From Rhodospirillaceae bacterium (GTDB lineage Bacteria; Pseudomonadota; Alphaproteobacteria; Puniceispirillales; Puniceispirillaceae): 5,866 nucleotides of DNA. Position 1 is the first letter of the stretch, and the number at the start of each line of letters is the position of its first letter. The stretch is taken from assembly GCA_002721775.1 (NCBI GenBank), contig PBLM01000028.1, positions 9,859 through 15,724 of the forward strand. The letters run 5' to 3'. Of this stretch, positions 5,622-5,866 are shown piece by piece. The translations under genes were made by a program, and so were the position numbers. Below the pieces are notes generated by a model. The model had not been told where the DNA came from and ran no database searches. It worked only from the letters and a program-made list of their open reading frames with translations.

Positions 5622-5866
5622 GATGCTGCCTCATCTGCTTGTTCTGGGCTTATAGGCAGATTTCCATCGACACAAGAGGCTGCCAGTTCTTCATATTTAT
5701 CTTTACTGACAGCATAAAAACTTACTTGGTCGCCAGCGGAAAATAGAATTGGGTTTTCCCGATTTTGATCAAATAGGGGAATTGGCATACGCCCGATAAG
5801 GTTCCATCCGCCTGGTGAATTAAGCGGATAGATGACTGTCTGATCCATGGCCAGACCAACAGAACC
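5618..5866 (-). CDS. pxpB: 5-oxoprolinase subunit B (KipI/AHS1 family), C-terminal fragment
   Basis: Partial gene: the last 82 codons and the stop, open to the right edge, so the start lies outside the window. The fragment begins GSVGLAMDQTVIYPLNSPGG, followed by WNLIGRMP, the highly conserved C-terminal region of PxpB/KipI proteins (GSVG, QT.IYP, SPGGW, IGR.P). It then shows LFD and a strand PILFSAGDQVSFYAVS before a poorly conserved acidic tail. The methionine at 5848 is internal: the conserved GSVGLA precedes it in frame. PxpB partners PxpC in ATP-dependent cleavage of 5-oxoproline, and the four-base overlap with pxpC supports equal expression of the two subunits. The ATP-handling N-terminal half cannot be examined here. 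Confidence 0.9.
   Translation of the reverse strand, partial: GSVGLAMDQTVIYPLNSPGGWNLIGRMPIPLFDQNRENPILFSAGDQVSFYAVSKDKYEELAASCVDGNLPISPEQADEAAS

Overview
The window is a bacterial chromosomal segment whose recognisable genes all lie on the minus strand, so transcription runs from the right edge to the left edge. Protein signatures (a YwrD-like gamma-glutamyltransferase, a fluoroacetate-dehalogenase-type hydrolase, a DUF1330 protein, a nitronate monooxygenase and an acyl-CoA synthetase), roughly balanced base composition and short gene gaps suggest a proteobacterium, most likely an alphaproteobacterium. A marine SAR116-like lineage is possible, but that is an impression and not a demonstrated assignment. 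There is no sign of mobile elements, CRISPR arrays, tRNA or rRNA.

Right block, read in transcription order. The 3' end of pxpB enters from the right edge and overlaps pxpC by four bases (ATGA). Both encode subunits of the ATP-dependent 5-oxoprolinase. After a 137-base gap comes an alpha/beta hydrolase with the full residue set of haloacetate/fluoroacetate dehalogenases. After a further 106 bases comes a cytoplasmic, YwrD-type gamma-glutamyltransferase. GGT and 5-oxoprolinase both belong to gamma-glutamyl and pyroglutamate metabolism, so the block may recover glutamate from such compounds. The dehalogenase sits between them without an obvious biochemical link.

A 345-base non-coding stretch follows. 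It contains a candidate sigma-70-type promoter facing left and several palindromes. It probably separates two transcription units.

Left block. A small DUF1330 protein, an NAD(P)H-independent nitronate monooxygenase and the N-terminal 83 residues of an AMP-forming acyl-CoA synthetase follow each other with gaps of 11 and 25 bases, which is an operon-like layout. The synthetase runs off the left edge. This block looks like a small oxidative/acyl-activating catabolic cassette with an unknown substrate.

I did not find a clearly novel system. The points most worth a second look are the intact dehalogenase active site, the GGT plus PxpBC pairing without pxpA directly downstream, and the structured promoter region between the two blocks.
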